DNA of 64,000 bases from Lithospermum erythrorhizon (Eukaryota; Streptophyta; Magnoliopsida; Boraginales; Boraginaceae). The stretch covers positions 1 to 64,000 of the forward strand of contig JADFUC010000293.1 in NCBI GenBank assembly GCA_019722365.1. The letters are read 5' to 3'. Position numbers and translations under genes: made by a program. The notes under the pieces are model-generated. The model saw only the letters and a program-made list of their open reading frames with translations, made no database searches and was not told where the DNA came from. Positions 22,978 to 36,059 of the stretch are shown one piece after another (position 1 is the first letter of the stretch; the number at the start of each line of letters is the position of its first letter).

Positions 22978-25100
22978 AGCATTTTTCATGTGTAATAATC
23001 ACAAATTCACAACTATCAACTTAATAGTCATTACAATTGTTTCTTAGCATATTGTGCACTATGTCTCAAAGAAAAAGAATCTGCAGGAGCGTTTGTAAGA
23101 GGTTTTCGCTATCGTAGATCTTATCCGCCGAAACGCCCGCAGTACCTCCCGCCTTTGTTCTAAGGTAGTTATGGATGTCAAGCTTCGCGATGTCAAAATT
23201 AAAAATGGAAGGCTCGAGAGTAAATGCATTTAAACACATCACGTGTTCTTCTGCGGATGTTGGCGTGTGAATTTGTGAAATCACAACATAACCCTCGTGA
23301 TGATTTTGTAACTTTCTGTGTTTCACCAATAAATGACCGAACGTAATCATCGTATCGTATTCGCTGTATACTACGGTACTACCGGGGTTGCGAGAAAAAG
23401 CCTATTGTATCTTAACCTACCTATTTGAACTATTAATAAAAAGTTATTTCATTAGAAACGTTTTTTTTTCAATTCTTCATCAATGTTCAAATTTTTTTGG
23501 TATTAAACGGTACACTATTAAATATAAACGCGTGACGTGAATTTAAAAACACATGTAAACGGGATAAACGTGGTAAATCAAGTATTACCAACGGTACCAT
23601 GTCGGCCCATCGATACACGGGTCTTCGAACTCAATAGGGCCCAATTCTTAAGTGGCCGGCCCGGCCTCTATTCGGCATGAACCGGGCCCCTAGATCCCGC
23701 GACACCGGCCGCCTAGCCTACTTTTGCATGGGCCTAGCTAGCTGAGTACCGTTCTATAGACACGTCTAGTCCCAATTCATGTCTCACTTCGCTACTTTAA
23801 ACAATGTGATCAAGATAAGATAATATATTAAATTAATGTGATATAATTTTTTTAGAAAGTTAATAGACAATTATTATATGCCTTATTAATGTGTCGAATT
23901 GACACAACAAACGGTGGATAAAAGTGAGGCCTTCTAGGCTTCTACCCAATAAATGGCATGAAAGAGCCTACAAGGTCATAAGTCACAACTTTACATTTAC
24001 ATTACATAGTCATTCTCGCTTTCTCTCTATTAAATCTTGAGTGTCATATTTCTCGATATGAGATATTTGGAGATTATTGGATATAATATATGATCATATA
24101 GGACTCTAGCACACCTAAAAGAACAACCTGAGAGCAATACATTGTGAAATTCGGGAAAAGATGAAATTTGTTTATTTTATATTACATTTTCTATTACACT
24201 AATAACATGTTAACTTGATTGTTTTTGAAAATTAATTTAAAAATAAAAAATAAGACACATCATGATCTTTACGAAATATAATAAAAAATGATACGTAAAG
24301 TATAAGAGATGATGAAATCCTACTAACATAATCCACCATACCCACAAGATTTCACCTGAACGCTTTCTTACAAAGTATTTTATGATTGCCATGTTGATAT
24401 ATAATCTTAAATGTGATTCATGAAATTATATTGTTGCCTTCATGTGTTGATTTTCATGTAATGAATGACTCCCGCAAGGAGCGATGTTATGTTAAAGTGG
24501 TAGTAACATGATTAATTGAGGCACATTATCCCTCGATTAACTCTTTCGTGGTATTCCAAGACAGGAACCTCGAGAAATACTTAGTGTAACGATTTCACAC
24601 TTTTAAAAAGAAATTTAATTACTTTATTGGGATAATAGTTTAATTAATGAATGTCAATTAACTAAAATAAGACAATTCATATCATTTTAATCTTCACAAG
24701 TAGAACTTATATAATTTGAACTCCAGATTCCAGATTTATGTGTTAAAATTATAAGAATCCAACCTTTACAATATATTTTGAAAATTCTTAAAACCCCAAA
24801 TTTGGTAGTCAAAATGGGAAGTGGGGATCAATAAACTAGTGAAATTAATAAAACACTAGTTCCAAATCCTTCTTTTTGTTGGCCATGTGGATTCTCTATA
24901 AACAAGCTGCCAATTCCAGTGGCTGGAAAAAATAAGCTAACAAACTAATTCACATTGACCAAACAACAAATTCCCCATCATACATCGGCCCCATAAACAG
25001 TCGTATACACTATACTGTATGTAGTACAGTACTTAGCATGGTCTCTACAAAAATACTCCTGTTTTTTTCCTTCCAAAAAAAGGAATATTATTCTATAGAA
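22978..25100. other. Unassigned region with a short ORF and G/C-rich patch
   Basis: Holds a 94-codon minus-strand frame (23,066-23,350) with no recognised family and a possible short plus-strand transcript from the TATA box at 22,968. A G/C-rich patch at 23,600-23,760 contains GGGCC and GGCCC repeats reminiscent of hAT-type subterminal sequence. The rest is AT-rich without visible genes. Confidence 0.35.
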
Positions 25101-25429
25101 AAATTTGGCAAAATATCATAGACAATCCATGCTATTTGATTATACACACAATATTTTTTTAATTAGGTAATAAAATACCACATTTTATCCTATGAAATGA
25201 TCAACTACCCCAGTCCCCATATCTTGCAATTTAGTGTATTCACACATATGCGTGTCAATTACGTAATAAAATACCACATTTCATTACCCACTATTACTTT
25301 CTCTCTCTAAAACTCTCAATAACATTATAGTACATTCACACATGAAAAGTGGTATTCTTCCCATTAAAAGCGATTTAAGCAAGCGATGTAATAAATATGT
25401 GCGTTAACTCCGTGTATTTTGCCAAATTT
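25101..25429. mobile_element. MITE with perfect 15-bp terminal inverted repeats
   Basis: AAATTTGGCAAAATA at 25,101-25,115 is exactly complementary to 25,415-25,429. Inside, AATAAAATACCACATTT occurs twice, about 100 bp apart. There is no coding. Target duplications are ambiguous, so the superfamily is not assigned. Confidence 0.7.
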
Positions 25430-26229
25430 CTTAAATACTATGTAATTCAGACACTAAGGAATGTCGACGAGAATGTATGTTCGATTCATTTTCATATGAC
25501 TTTTGCATGCTATGAATTTAAGAGGATTATTTAGTCTAATAAGAAAGACATGCTTATAAAAAGAGTAATGCGTTCATACTTCTACTATGATGAAATATTA
25601 CATCCAAACAGAATCTATATGTTAAAAAGGAGGCTCGTGAAATGACTGACCAACCAACGTGAAACGGATCAATTTAACATAAAGAGTCTATCCGCATTAG
25701 TTCAAATTAAAACTGAAGTTAACATTTCATATCATAACATTACCCCAAATAAAGCATGGAAGACATTTCAAGGAGGGAAGAGCCTATTTCCCCGGGAATT
25801 ATTTCGGACACGAGGAAATACTTCTTCCTTTTTTGCCCCTTACGATCGCAGCATACGCCTTACGCCAATATAGAATCGGGTACACACATCATAATGCTGA
25901 AGTTATATTTTTGGACAAATCGTTACATTACTGACCTGGGCTTCAAAAACCACCTCACTCTTGGCCTTTCCAAAGACGTCATTCTCACTCACGTGCTCAC
26001 TGAGAAATCTCCTGGGCTGCATTACCCATCCTAGACTATTCTGCACAAGACGCTTGCACAACCAGCTTCCATGCATTTAATTCCTCCTAAAAGCATCTCG
26101 CCGCATTTGGTGCAATACCAATCAAATCATATCAAAACATTATTCACACACACACACACACATTTTTGGTCGGTATTACACGCAAAACTTATAATACACA
26201 CTATGAAGATTACCAGACATACCAAGTAT
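25430..26229. other. No recognised feature; (CA)n run
   Basis: Contains a 92-codon plus-strand frame (25,756-26,034) without a recognisable motif and a short (CA)n microsatellite near 26,148-26,163. Confidence 0.4.
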
Positions 26230-28315
26230 CACAATGTGATCACAAATAATTATTAATTAACGATTAATTTTCATATTAATTAATAATTAATTATGAATAA
26301 TAAATAAATAATAATAATAAATAATTATTAAATAAATTTTATTGAATTACGTTTTTGAATAATTTTTAATTATGTTAATTAATTTGAAAATACAAAACAT
26401 ATGTCCACCTTGTGGAGCAAACACCGGAGTGCACACTTAATATGTTTATTACGTTAATCGTTCATAAAACGAAAGCGCATACATCACGGTTTAATGTTTT
26501 TACCAAACAGGATACTACACACGTTGAATTTATAATTGCATATTCTAATAATTATCTAACACAAATGATTTTACAAATTACTTACTCAAACAAATATATT
26601 AATTATTTATGAAAATAATTTAACTAATTAATTTTTATAAAATAAAAAAATAACAAAAGAAATTTACATAAATACTTAAATTTATGAAAACTAACTCAAT
26701 ATATAACATTCTAAACATGATAAATATTACTTTAACATTATAAATATGAAAATTTAACAAAAATATAAACATGCAATTTAACATTATTACCTTCAAAGAT
26801 AAATAATAATAAATAATATAAATAACTAATAAAATATTATAATTCAGTAAAATTAATATAATAATTTGAAAATACGAAAAATACGTCCCGTGTGAGAAGC
26901 ACACACCGGAGTGCACACCTAAAATGTTTGTTATACAATGGTTTAACGAAAGCGGCATGACGTCATGGGGAATCAAATTTAAAAATCGATTCTTTATTAC
27001 GCCTCAAGCATAATCACAGACACCATTTACCGGCTGGGTTAACGGTCGGGATTAGATTTTGGTATTTAAAAGAAAGTGAACAAGGTTTTCATTTCATGAA
27101 AACACTTTGCCTCCCTTTCTCCTTCAAAAAGCCGCCTCCTGAAGGAATTAAGAGATTTTCTCTTCCAATTTTATTCCTCTCACAACTCTGGAAGAAGTTC
27201 AAATCTACTGACTAAGTTTCCCCTCTTGTACGTGCAATCTAAAGGACATCATTTCCGTGTCGATGCCTTGGAGAGAATTTTAAGGAGCTTTCAATGGAAA
27301 CTCTGTGGATTTTGTCTGTTTCTGCCTCTCTCCATTCCAAATGTAAGAATCTTGTTATTCAGTTGCAATATTTTATGTTTAGATTAATATACAATTAATT
27401 TTGAGTGGATCCGCGACGTATGAATCGCGTTTATCCTCGGTCAAATTCATACTCAGATTCCCAATGCGTTGTCCAATCGCTTAACCAAGATAATCGTGAC
27501 GTACGGATTTTATAATTGCACATTCTAATACTTACCTAACACAAATAATTTCATAAATGAATTACTCAAACAAAATTTATTATTAATGACGACAATAATT
27601 TAATTAATAATATTTATAAAACTAAAAATTAAACTAACATAAGAAATTAACATGAATACTTAAATTCATGAAAACTAACTATTCTAAACATGATAGACAT
27701 TACTTTAACATTATAAATATGTAAATTTGATCAAAATATAAATATTCACTTTATTATTAACTTCAAAGATAAAATAATAAAAAATAATATAAATATTATA
27801 ATTCATTTAAATTAAGATAATAATTTGAAAATACAAGCAAAATAGTTCCAAATAAAGCGGAATACAATGGAGGCCATGTAAAAAATGTTTATTATACATT
27901 GGTTTCTTTAACGAGCGTATTAATGATTTCAGGCCGTAATTGTTTGACTGTGTGACACAATAAACGTGGTCGATTTATAATTGCATATTCTAATAATTAC
28001 CTAACACGAATAATTTCAAAAATTAATTACTCAAACAAAATATAATAATTATTTACGACAATAATTTGACTAATAAATGCTTATAAAAAAAATAATTTTG
28101 CTGCCAAGAAATTTCTATATAAATCTAATTCAATATATAAGTGTGGTGAAATCTAACTCAATAATTTGACTAATAAATGCTTATAAAAAATAATTTGACA
28201 TAAGAAATTTACATAAAATCTAACTCAATATATAAGTGTGGTGAAATTTACTTAAATTCATGAAATCTAACTCAATATATAAGTTTTCTAGCAAGTATAC
28301 GAGGATAATTTAACA
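26230..28315 (+). repeat. Satellite-like tandem repeat, monomer ~464 bp, interrupted
   Basis: Four partial or complete AT-rich units repeat in the same orientation. Anchor ATAATTGCATATTCTAATA recurs near 26,531, 27,513 (one change) and 27,976. A second anchor, ACCGGAGTGCACAC, recurs near 26,424 and 26,906. The spacing between the last two anchor positions is about 464 bp; the spacing between the first two is longer by about the size of an inserted LTR fragment. The last unit is rearranged, with a ~95-bp internal duplication around CTAACTCAATATATAAGTGTG (28,128-28,250). Confidence 0.75.
26964..27496 (+). mobile_element. Copia-family LTR fragment inserted in the tandem repeat
   Basis: Sequence from about 27,000 to 27,470 aligns with the R-U5 half of the E-family LTR (38,640-39,040). 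Shared blocks include GGTATTTAAAAG, TCATTTCATGAAA, GTGCAATCTAAAGGACATCA and TGTTTAGATTAATATACA. TGACGT occurs on both sides (26,958-26,963 and 27,497-27,502), compatible with a target duplication. The LTR's 5' half is missing. Confidence 0.65.
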
Positions 28316-30027
28316 AAAAGATTTCTGAGTGTAAAATGCATTTTACACTGTGATAGTCGCTTTTTAAGAAAGAATTAAGCTACAGACTATTAAATACCCA
28401 TTTCAAGATACTTCGGATCAGATCGCGAGCCATTTGAGCATGAATAGCCATATCGTATACATCCGATAAGGATAAAATGGGACAAAAATTCGCCAGAAAA
28501 ATTTCCCCTGGAATTATATATTCAACCCTTCAAGGAGTCTACCATTGAAACATACCTCGAAAAGCAAGAGGAAACATCGAAAACATGCAGTAAAACACAT
28601 ATTTCAACTTAGTGTGGTGGAGAATAAATTCAAATACATGAGAGCTAAAAACTTAGAATATTACAAGTATGTGATAGCTAGCTGCTGAATAACCATCACT
28701 AGTGTATCACTAAATCAATATACTATATACAGTACATAATACAATGTACATAATTGCATTCTCGGAGCTTATCAAACTTACTTTTAGCTAGGTACATGAA
28801 CTTAATGAATTGGTTGAGTAGTGTAAAAGAAATTAAATGAGATAACATCAATAAGCAAGGCCTGGACTATTTTTTTAAGACTTGTGGGATTCTAATTGAT
28901 GTAGCTGTTTTTTTTAACAGATCTTGATCCAATAAAAAAAGGGTTATAAATATTAAATCAATTTCAATTAAATATTTTCATTATTAGGAATGACGATCAA
29001 TTTTAATTTTGACTAGTGAAAAATAAAGTGAAATTTTTTTAAGAATGGAGTAATATTTAATTGGGCCGGCTTTGAGCTCAGATAATGTGTTCTTTCAGTT
29101 TGCCGGCGTCTATTCTTACATTAATCAAATTCCCCCCTCATATATTATCTTCTTATTTCTAATAGGTTCACATTGACATCATATTCAACTTCTTTAGTAA
29201 AACAATCATCACTTCAGTTTCAGAATTTAACATCAAAACTACGGAGTATTAAAGTTATCAGCGTTCAACATGGACAAAATATACCATAATATATTTGCAA
29301 CTCCTAAAGATGTTTCTTAAGAATTTCTACATCTTGTAGATCTTGAGTTCTGAGATATTGTTTGTTTTGATGGATGATTCGTTATTTGACCATGTTCACT
29401 TTAACTTTCACCTTGTCAATTTAACGCTATTTGTGCACATATATATCTCAAATACAGTCTTAACGACAGTTTTTTGGCAACAATTTTGATCTTAAACGAA
29501 TCAATCCGTACGATACTATCTAAACAAAGATCAGTTGGAGAGATTCATAGATGTTTCCTTATACTTGCCCAGTTTCTGTATGTATATCACATCAATGAAC
29601 AAAATGCTTTAACAGTCTTGTTCTCATTTTGGAGGATTCCACTTTGACACAGTTTAAACTTCTTTGGTAAATCAACCATTAAACGATTCCAAGAACTTAG
29701 CATTGAATCTATCAATTAAAAAAGGTAAATAAGTTTTGTTATGGTCATTCAAATCATGAGTGCTATATCCATACTCATTGCTTGTCCAATTTGAACAATC
29801 GTCCATATTTACAACCGATCCTTCCATATTTACAACTAACTAGTCTAATTGCCATATGTACATCATATTCTCTAACTCTTATCTTCTTCCATTCAAAATC
29901 CATGTCGATCTCCACTCAACTTACTTAATCGTGCCTGAAACATTGGCGGAGCTCCCAAGAGAAGCGCTTAAATGGTTCCTCAAACGGTGCTCCTCTGAGA
30001 AGCGAGTAAATGGTTTTTGATTATCGA
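28316..30027. other. AT-rich intergenic sequence, 3' side of the Nudix gene
   Basis: No gene, TIR or LTR end is recognised. Two diverged ~90-bp stretches (29,165-29,255 and 29,635-29,720) share the order TTC-CA-TTGACA then AACTTCTTTGGTAAA-like sequence and may be an old duplication. The part nearest 30,027 should hold the 3' UTR of the Nudix gene. Confidence 0.4.
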
Positions 30028-31207
30028 TTAACATAGGCAAAAATCGACTTCCTCTTCTCCTTTGATCGTTGCAATGCCATTCGAGTCATTACTCAAAAGG
30101 AATTCTTTCAAACATGTTGATTCTTTTTCTTTCATCTCAATTGACACTAGCCTTCCAATAAAAACATCTATGGCTTCTTTCATCCATGAATGTGCACATC
30201 TTTCTCTTGCTTCATTGATACTCATCTGCAAGATTCGATTCGATTCAAATTAGACTATGAATTCTTCTTCAAAATGATAAAGATATTAAACAATAAGACA
30301 TGAACAAAAACATACCCAAAATCTTTGGCGAACTGCTTTTTCAGGCCAAGCATCTCTTACATCTTGGACATTCATTGGAAGCAATCTTCCCTCATGAAAA
30401 ATTCCTTGACTATTGCTCTTGAAATTCCATACACCTAATTCATCACCCTGTAAAGTCAACACAAAGAAATAAACTTAAGAAATGATTCATTCTTTCAATT
30501 TAAAAAAACTCAACCCTCTGGAACCACATACATCATCCTTGCAAGTAATATCTCGTGCCACCAGACAATGAAAAAACATAATAAAAACAACAATGTTATT
30601 TAGAACTAAGTTAACTAACCATAATCATTCCAAGAATCCCCGCTTCCTCAAATGTTTCCCTAGCAGCTGCTTCTTCTAATTGCTCATCAAATTCCCAACC
30701 ACCCTGAAATCATATAAAAATAAGGAATTGTCAGCTACATAATATTCCTTAAATTCCATTCATGAAATTTGATTGAAGAAAATATCAATTAAATTAAATA
30801 CCTTAGGAAACATCAATTTATGTGGACCTTTCTGGGAGCTAATTAGCATAACTTCAATATCCTCCAATAAATTCCCATGAATGAGAGATGGTTCACTTAG
30901 ATTTTTAAACCTGAAAGGTATGCATCTGCACAACACAATGGAACAAAACAAATTAGACATAATCCTCAAAATCAAGAATCCAAATTCGTGTTTATTATTT
31001 ATCAAAACAACCCATCTTTGTTAAATAAATATTATTTTTCCTCTGGGAAATTCATCAAACATTGATGAATGAAATGATAAAAAATTGAATTTTTTTAACA
31101 TGGCATGAATAAAAAACATACCCAACAACTTGTCTGCATCCCTCATTGTATCTCTGCATATGTCTGCCTGTACGAGAAGTCATATTTTGCAAGTATTTCA
31201 TTTTCAT
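30028..31207 (-). CDS. Nudix hydrolase, five exons, intact (207 aa)
   Basis: Exons on the minus strand are 31,207-31,122, 30,925-30,802, 30,703-30,620, 30,447-30,316 and 30,225-30,028. All four introns are GT-AG, and lengths 86+124+84+132+198 give an unbroken 624-nt frame ending in TAA. Exon 3 encodes the Nudix box at residues 71-93: GGWEFDEQ, then AAARETFEEAGI. It keeps the metal-binding RE..EE core, although a threonine replaces the usual aliphatic residue after RE. Upstream are SRTGRHMQRY and the strand IEVMLISSQKG leading into FPKGGWE; downstream are VRQRFW and an acidic, poorly conserved tail. Length and these signatures fit the plant NUDT4/12/13/16/17/18/21 group, related to diphosphoinositol polyphosphate phosphohydrolases. 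Those enzymes cleave nucleoside-diphosphate-linked or inositol-pyrophosphate substrates using Mg2+ or Mn2+; the substrate here is inferred only. The start is the first of three in-frame ATGs (also residues 3 and 9); no clear targeting peptide is present. Confidence 0.92.
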
Positions 31208-31437
31208 TTTGAAGAAATCCAAATATTTTTGTGCTCAACAACTCTAAAATGAAGCAATCGTCTTTGGTTTTCTCCTAAGGCAAAACCCACGAAGCAAAAA
31301 ATCAAGAAATGAAATTACCCTTTGGAAATCTTGATTAATCTTATCATGCTAAAATCAAACACAGTTTTATCTTGCTGTTTGTTTATGTGTTTGTGGATGA
31401 TTGATGAAAGATGTCTGAGGGTGTCTGATATCTACAG

Positions 31438-31447
31438 CTTTATATAG
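31438..31447 (-). promoter_or_regulatory. TATA box of the Nudix gene
   Basis: CTATATAAAG on the minus strand lies about 230 bp upstream of the start codon. The leader between them contains a GGTAATTTC...TTGCCTTAG stretch (about 31,316-31,276) that could be a small 5'-UTR intron. Confidence 0.55.
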
Positions 31448-33524
31448 GAAGGGGAGGGGGGACAACTAACTTTTGCGGGCAATTTCAATTTGTGGGTTCT
31501 CAGACACCAGTTATGGAAAGAATAATTTAGTAGCTTATACAAAAATAGTTATTAATTTGTTTATAAAGGATAAAAAATAAATTCATAAAATAATCGCATT
31601 TGTCATGAAATATTCGGCTGAATTTGGAATTTTTTATATTAGTATTAGTGAATGAAATTATGATAAAATAACATTATTTAATCATAGCCGTTACATTGGA
31701 TAGATTACGTAAGCTATGACGATCCGATAATTAACTTGTATAAGCAAAGTCTTTCTGAAATATTTTGTAAGCTCACAAAATTGGGTTCGTATTAGATCGT
31801 ATCTTATATTTTTATGTGATAATATGATATTACATTCCATTAAAATGGTGATAAATAAATAACTTTTTTATTTATTAATTGATAAAAACACATAACATGT
31901 AAATTATAATTGAAGATTCAGATTCAATTAGGATGTCAAGGTTTTACTATCACTTAAAATTTATTAATTTAATGAATTATTTTATTCTATATGTAAATAT
32001 TACTCTTTCAGTCAAAAGACTAAATTTCATTAAGTTTAAATCGACGAATAGGCAACAAGGTTTTGACATTTTAAATAAGCTAACTGAGAGAATTTAAATG
32101 ACTGAATAGGCGCTTTAAAGGTTTCAGCATTCGAATATAATAACTTAATTATTCGATATTTAATACGTTAATCAATTTTAATTAATTAAAATCGAAATAA
32201 AATATCATCTTCTTTTTATATCCCACCTTGACCCGTAAAGATTGTCATCTTAGTATTTAGTTGAATACCACTGATTTTATATTTCTTGTCCTCATGAGTA
32301 ATATGAGTATTTATAATCTTGAGCAGCAATCCTGAGCTGACAACAATGGACCACTGAAATACTCCAACCATCACACTTTCTTTGGCAGATTTTCAATGTA
32401 ATGAAATCCCAATGCATATTCCACCTAGACCAAAATTAAGAGAATGTTATGGAAGGAATTTAGCATGTTAGATGAATTCAAATTGTCTTAAAAGATAAAG
32501 ATTTGTCCATTGTCAAATGTCTATGAAAAATGGAATGGGGGAAGTAGATATTAATTAGTTTCGTGAGCTTACCAATCAGGCATCAGTAGAAAATCTGTGT
32601 TAAAACTTTCGATGCAAACTAATGTGAAGTTAGAGGGGGTGGAAGATGATTTTATCTTATTTTTAATTGAAATTAAAATTAATTAATATATTAAAGATTA
32701 ATCGGAATTAAATGTTTGTTATTTAAAATGATACATAAAGTGTAATATATAAAAATATACATTTGACTATATGTTTTTACTTTGTTATAGTGGGATTCGG
32801 AGTTGTCGAAAGATGTTTTAGTTCAGTCTTTGAAATCCTCTCAAGTGGTTATTTAAAGGTTGAAGCTTAAGTCACATTTGAAATGATGAAAGTAGTTGAG
32901 ATGCGAGAATGAAATTTAGCCTTCAAAAAAATGTTGTCCACCTTTAAATTTGATGGGAGTTTTAAAAATGAAATTGAAATGAAGTACTTCATAAGTTCAT
33001 ATATGAACTATATATAATACAATATTTGGTAAATATATATATATAAAATGTAATTATTTTTAATATTCATTTTCAAAATAAAATGATAATTCTAAAAATT
33101 GGTATTCTTATTTTTATGTTATAACTTATGATATAGCACTAGCAATAACTTGAATTTAAAATTAATTTCAAAATGTCTAATTCTACTCTTTCTAACTTAA
33201 ACATGATTGATTTTGTATTATCAAGTAGATTATTATCATTTTGCTGACGTTATATCACTAATGGATCCAAACTTTTTATTTGGATAGAGATAACTAAAGA
33301 ATCAATATCAAACAAATAAAAATAAAATATAGAAACATGAAATGGTGAATAATATAGTTTATAAAGAAATGAATAATAAAATTCTACATCACAATATATA
33401 ATATTTTTTTTTTTCAAAAAGTCCAAAAATACAACTTACTATCAAGCCCTTTAATTAGTTCCACCATGGTGATTAATAAAATACCAATAATGTGTATTTG
33501 TGATAGCTTCGTATATCTAGATTA
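31448..33524. other. AT-rich intergenic sequence upstream of the Nudix gene
   Basis: I see no genes, LTR ends or convincing inverted repeats. Short (TA)-rich runs occur near 33,030-33,050. Upstream regulatory sequence of the Nudix gene presumably lies next to 31,448. Confidence 0.4.
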
Positions 33525-33532
33525 ACTTTAAG

Positions 33533-34601
33533 TAGGGATGTTTTCGAGTTCGGTTCAAGCAGAAAGAATCGACCGAACGAGCAGTTTTTACCCGATTTGG
33601 TTGGAAAAAAATGAGGCGAACGAAATGGTAAAAAAAATCATACCGACAAAAATTTATCGGTTTCGGTTTTAGCATAAACCGAACGGCTTAAACCGGCTTA
33701 GAGAGCAGATTTTTTAAATTTGTTTAAAATATTTATATTATGATATTTTAAAATTTTTCATTTTAAGTTTTAAAAAAATATTGTATCTTGCTTTTAATAC
33801 TGTAATGTAAAATTAAAGAAGTTGAATAAAGTTCATTTCGAAAATGTGTGAGTCAAAGAAATTAAAAGAAAATCTTGTTATTTGATCTGAGAAAGGCCTG
33901 TCACCTGTAAGCTACTAGCTAACATATCATCCAAGAATATTCTACACCCGCAACCAACAAGAGAAATCGTATCAAGACTTTAGTGGAATGTTCGAAACTA
34001 TTTTAATTTGAAATTATTAGTACTGTGTTTTAATTTAAAATCATGCATTTGGTGAATGTTTCGAATAATATGTTACTAATCTGTTTTGTATCTATATCTA
34101 TTATTGTGCATGTGTTTGGAAATAATTACATTAGTAATATCTTCTCCTACATCCCTTTTAGTTGGAGATTTTTATCAATTTAGGAAATTCCAAATTTGAT
34201 TCATATTTTGACGAAATAGGCTTATGTTGGAAAATCGTGTAGGCACTTAAAATTCAATCTATAAAATTTTTGTGTAAGTCAAATGAGACTAACTAATAAG
34301 AGATGGAAGGAGTAGTAAGCGATTACGTTTGGAGCGGCCGAAATCTATGATTATGTCATGTATTGGTGTATGTGGTTGGGAATTTATGTGTATTTTATTC
34401 TGTCCCGAAATCATGAACTTTTTTATATGATACTATTGTTAATAAAACCAAAAAACCGGCTGACGAGTCGAAACAGCATAATCGTATATAGAAATTAGTC
34501 AATAGAATTAATTTTGTCCAGTGATTTGTGTATTTAAGCAGATAAGTCGGGTTTACTTAAAAAAAATAGAAAAACGATCAAACTGAACGAAAATATCCTT
34601 A
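33533..34601. mobile_element. Non-autonomous hAT-type element, ~1.07 kb
   Basis: The left end TAGGGATGTTTTCG is matched by the right end, whose reverse complement reads TAAGGATATTTTCG. The two terminal repeats differ only by transitions. The flanking 8-mers ACTTTAAG (33,525-33,532) and TTTTTAAG (34,602-34,609) agree at six of eight positions, the 8-bp duplication size of hAT transposons. Just inside are TTCGGTT and AAACCG motifs (33,549-33,700), typical subterminal sequence of plant hAT elements. No transposase coding is visible. Confidence 0.72.
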
Positions 34602-34609
34602 TTTTTAAG

Positions 34610-36003
34610 TTTTCAAAACAAGAGTCGAGTTAAATTATCACAGGTAATTGTCAACTTACTAACTGCTGTGAAGGTCGACCAGGTTTTGGTCGTTGATGTG
34701 TGAGGTGCAATTTATAAAATGGCCAACTCGTTTGGGAAAGGGCTGTCACACGGGGGCTCTGACTTTACAAAATGAATCATGAGCTATATTCATTTAACAT
34801 TATCCAATAGAATATATCACAAAATTGTTAGATAATAGTTAGTGCGTGAATTCAGAGTTTGAATTACATGTCATTGAGTCACAATTATTATTATTAGTCT
34901 TATGTTTATTGTTTGGAGTTTACTACTCAATTTATAAATAGGCAACGTTATTTTTAGTTCGTATTGACAATTCAATACCAGGTATATTATTTTCACATTC
35001 TTCTATCGTTTTATCGTATACTTGAGTCATCGATTCTTGAGACAAAATATAAAAAAATTAGTTGCCCTTCGATTGAATTATTTCTTATGTGATCTTCCTT
35101 AGGCAAAATTTGATTTAGTTGTTTTTTCCTTGAAATTTATATTTTTTGTAATTTTTTTTATTGCCGGACATCAATTTCTTGTTCTTTCAAACAGAAAAAT
35201 TATATATATTGTATATACATATACATATATATATAATATTTCAGTTAAAAAGTTGTGTGAATAAAAGCTATTATAGTAGATATATATATATATATATAAT
35301 ATTTCACTTAGTTGTGAATAAAAGAAAGCTATCAACTCATAGTGAGTCGGCAATGACCATATACCGCACGTGACGGTGGTGAACCATGTTCGGTCAGCAA
35401 CAATGTTCACTGTCCCAAGTCGGTCTTCCAGTGTCTGCTAATACGGTGCTCTTACCATTTATAAGTTGACTTTAAAAGTCTGTATCATTCAATCATATTT
35501 TATAATAACTTTTCTTTTTTGAAATCACCAGTATAATATATTTAGTTTATAAATGTAATACCAATTTAAAGCAAGTAAATGAGCAATAAAATTTATGGAT
35601 ATATGATGGTTTAATTTCGGCACTGCCTCTCCGTCATGATGTTATTAGCATGCTCGAAATGATGAGTTATAAATTGCAATCACAATTATTTAATATATCC
35701 CAAACAAGTCTCATATATTCTCAGAATATTTGATATTTGATGCTTGATACTCAACTGAAGTAACGAAAAAGAAAAATTATATTTGACTTTCGCAAGCAAA
35801 TACATGGTGATTTCATTGATTCTCGTAACTAACATTTTGTATAAAAAGTATTGGTAGTTATTCATTTAAGTAGTTATCTTAATTGTTTACAGATAGATCA
35901 ATGTGAGAGTGGTGTTTTTTTTATCGGGAGTTATGCTTATAGGGGTACACTTGTCAATCAAGAAAGTATGACACATGATGATGTGGAAACTTTGTCTTTA
36001 GAC

Positions 36004-36059
<56 letters not shown>

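Noticed and set aside
23600..23760. G/C-rich patch as a second hAT end or CpG island
   Set aside because: GGGCC/GGCCC motifs are suggestive, but no terminal inverted repeat or 8-bp duplication could be found.
25756..26034. 92-codon plus-strand frame
   Set aside because: No motif, no promoter and no homologous context; kept only as a note in the regional entry.
26635..26976. 113-codon hydrophobic minus-strand frame as a membrane protein
   Set aside because: It covers a monomer of the AT-rich tandem repeat; the hydrophobicity comes from A/T-rich codons (Ile, Phe, Tyr, Leu).
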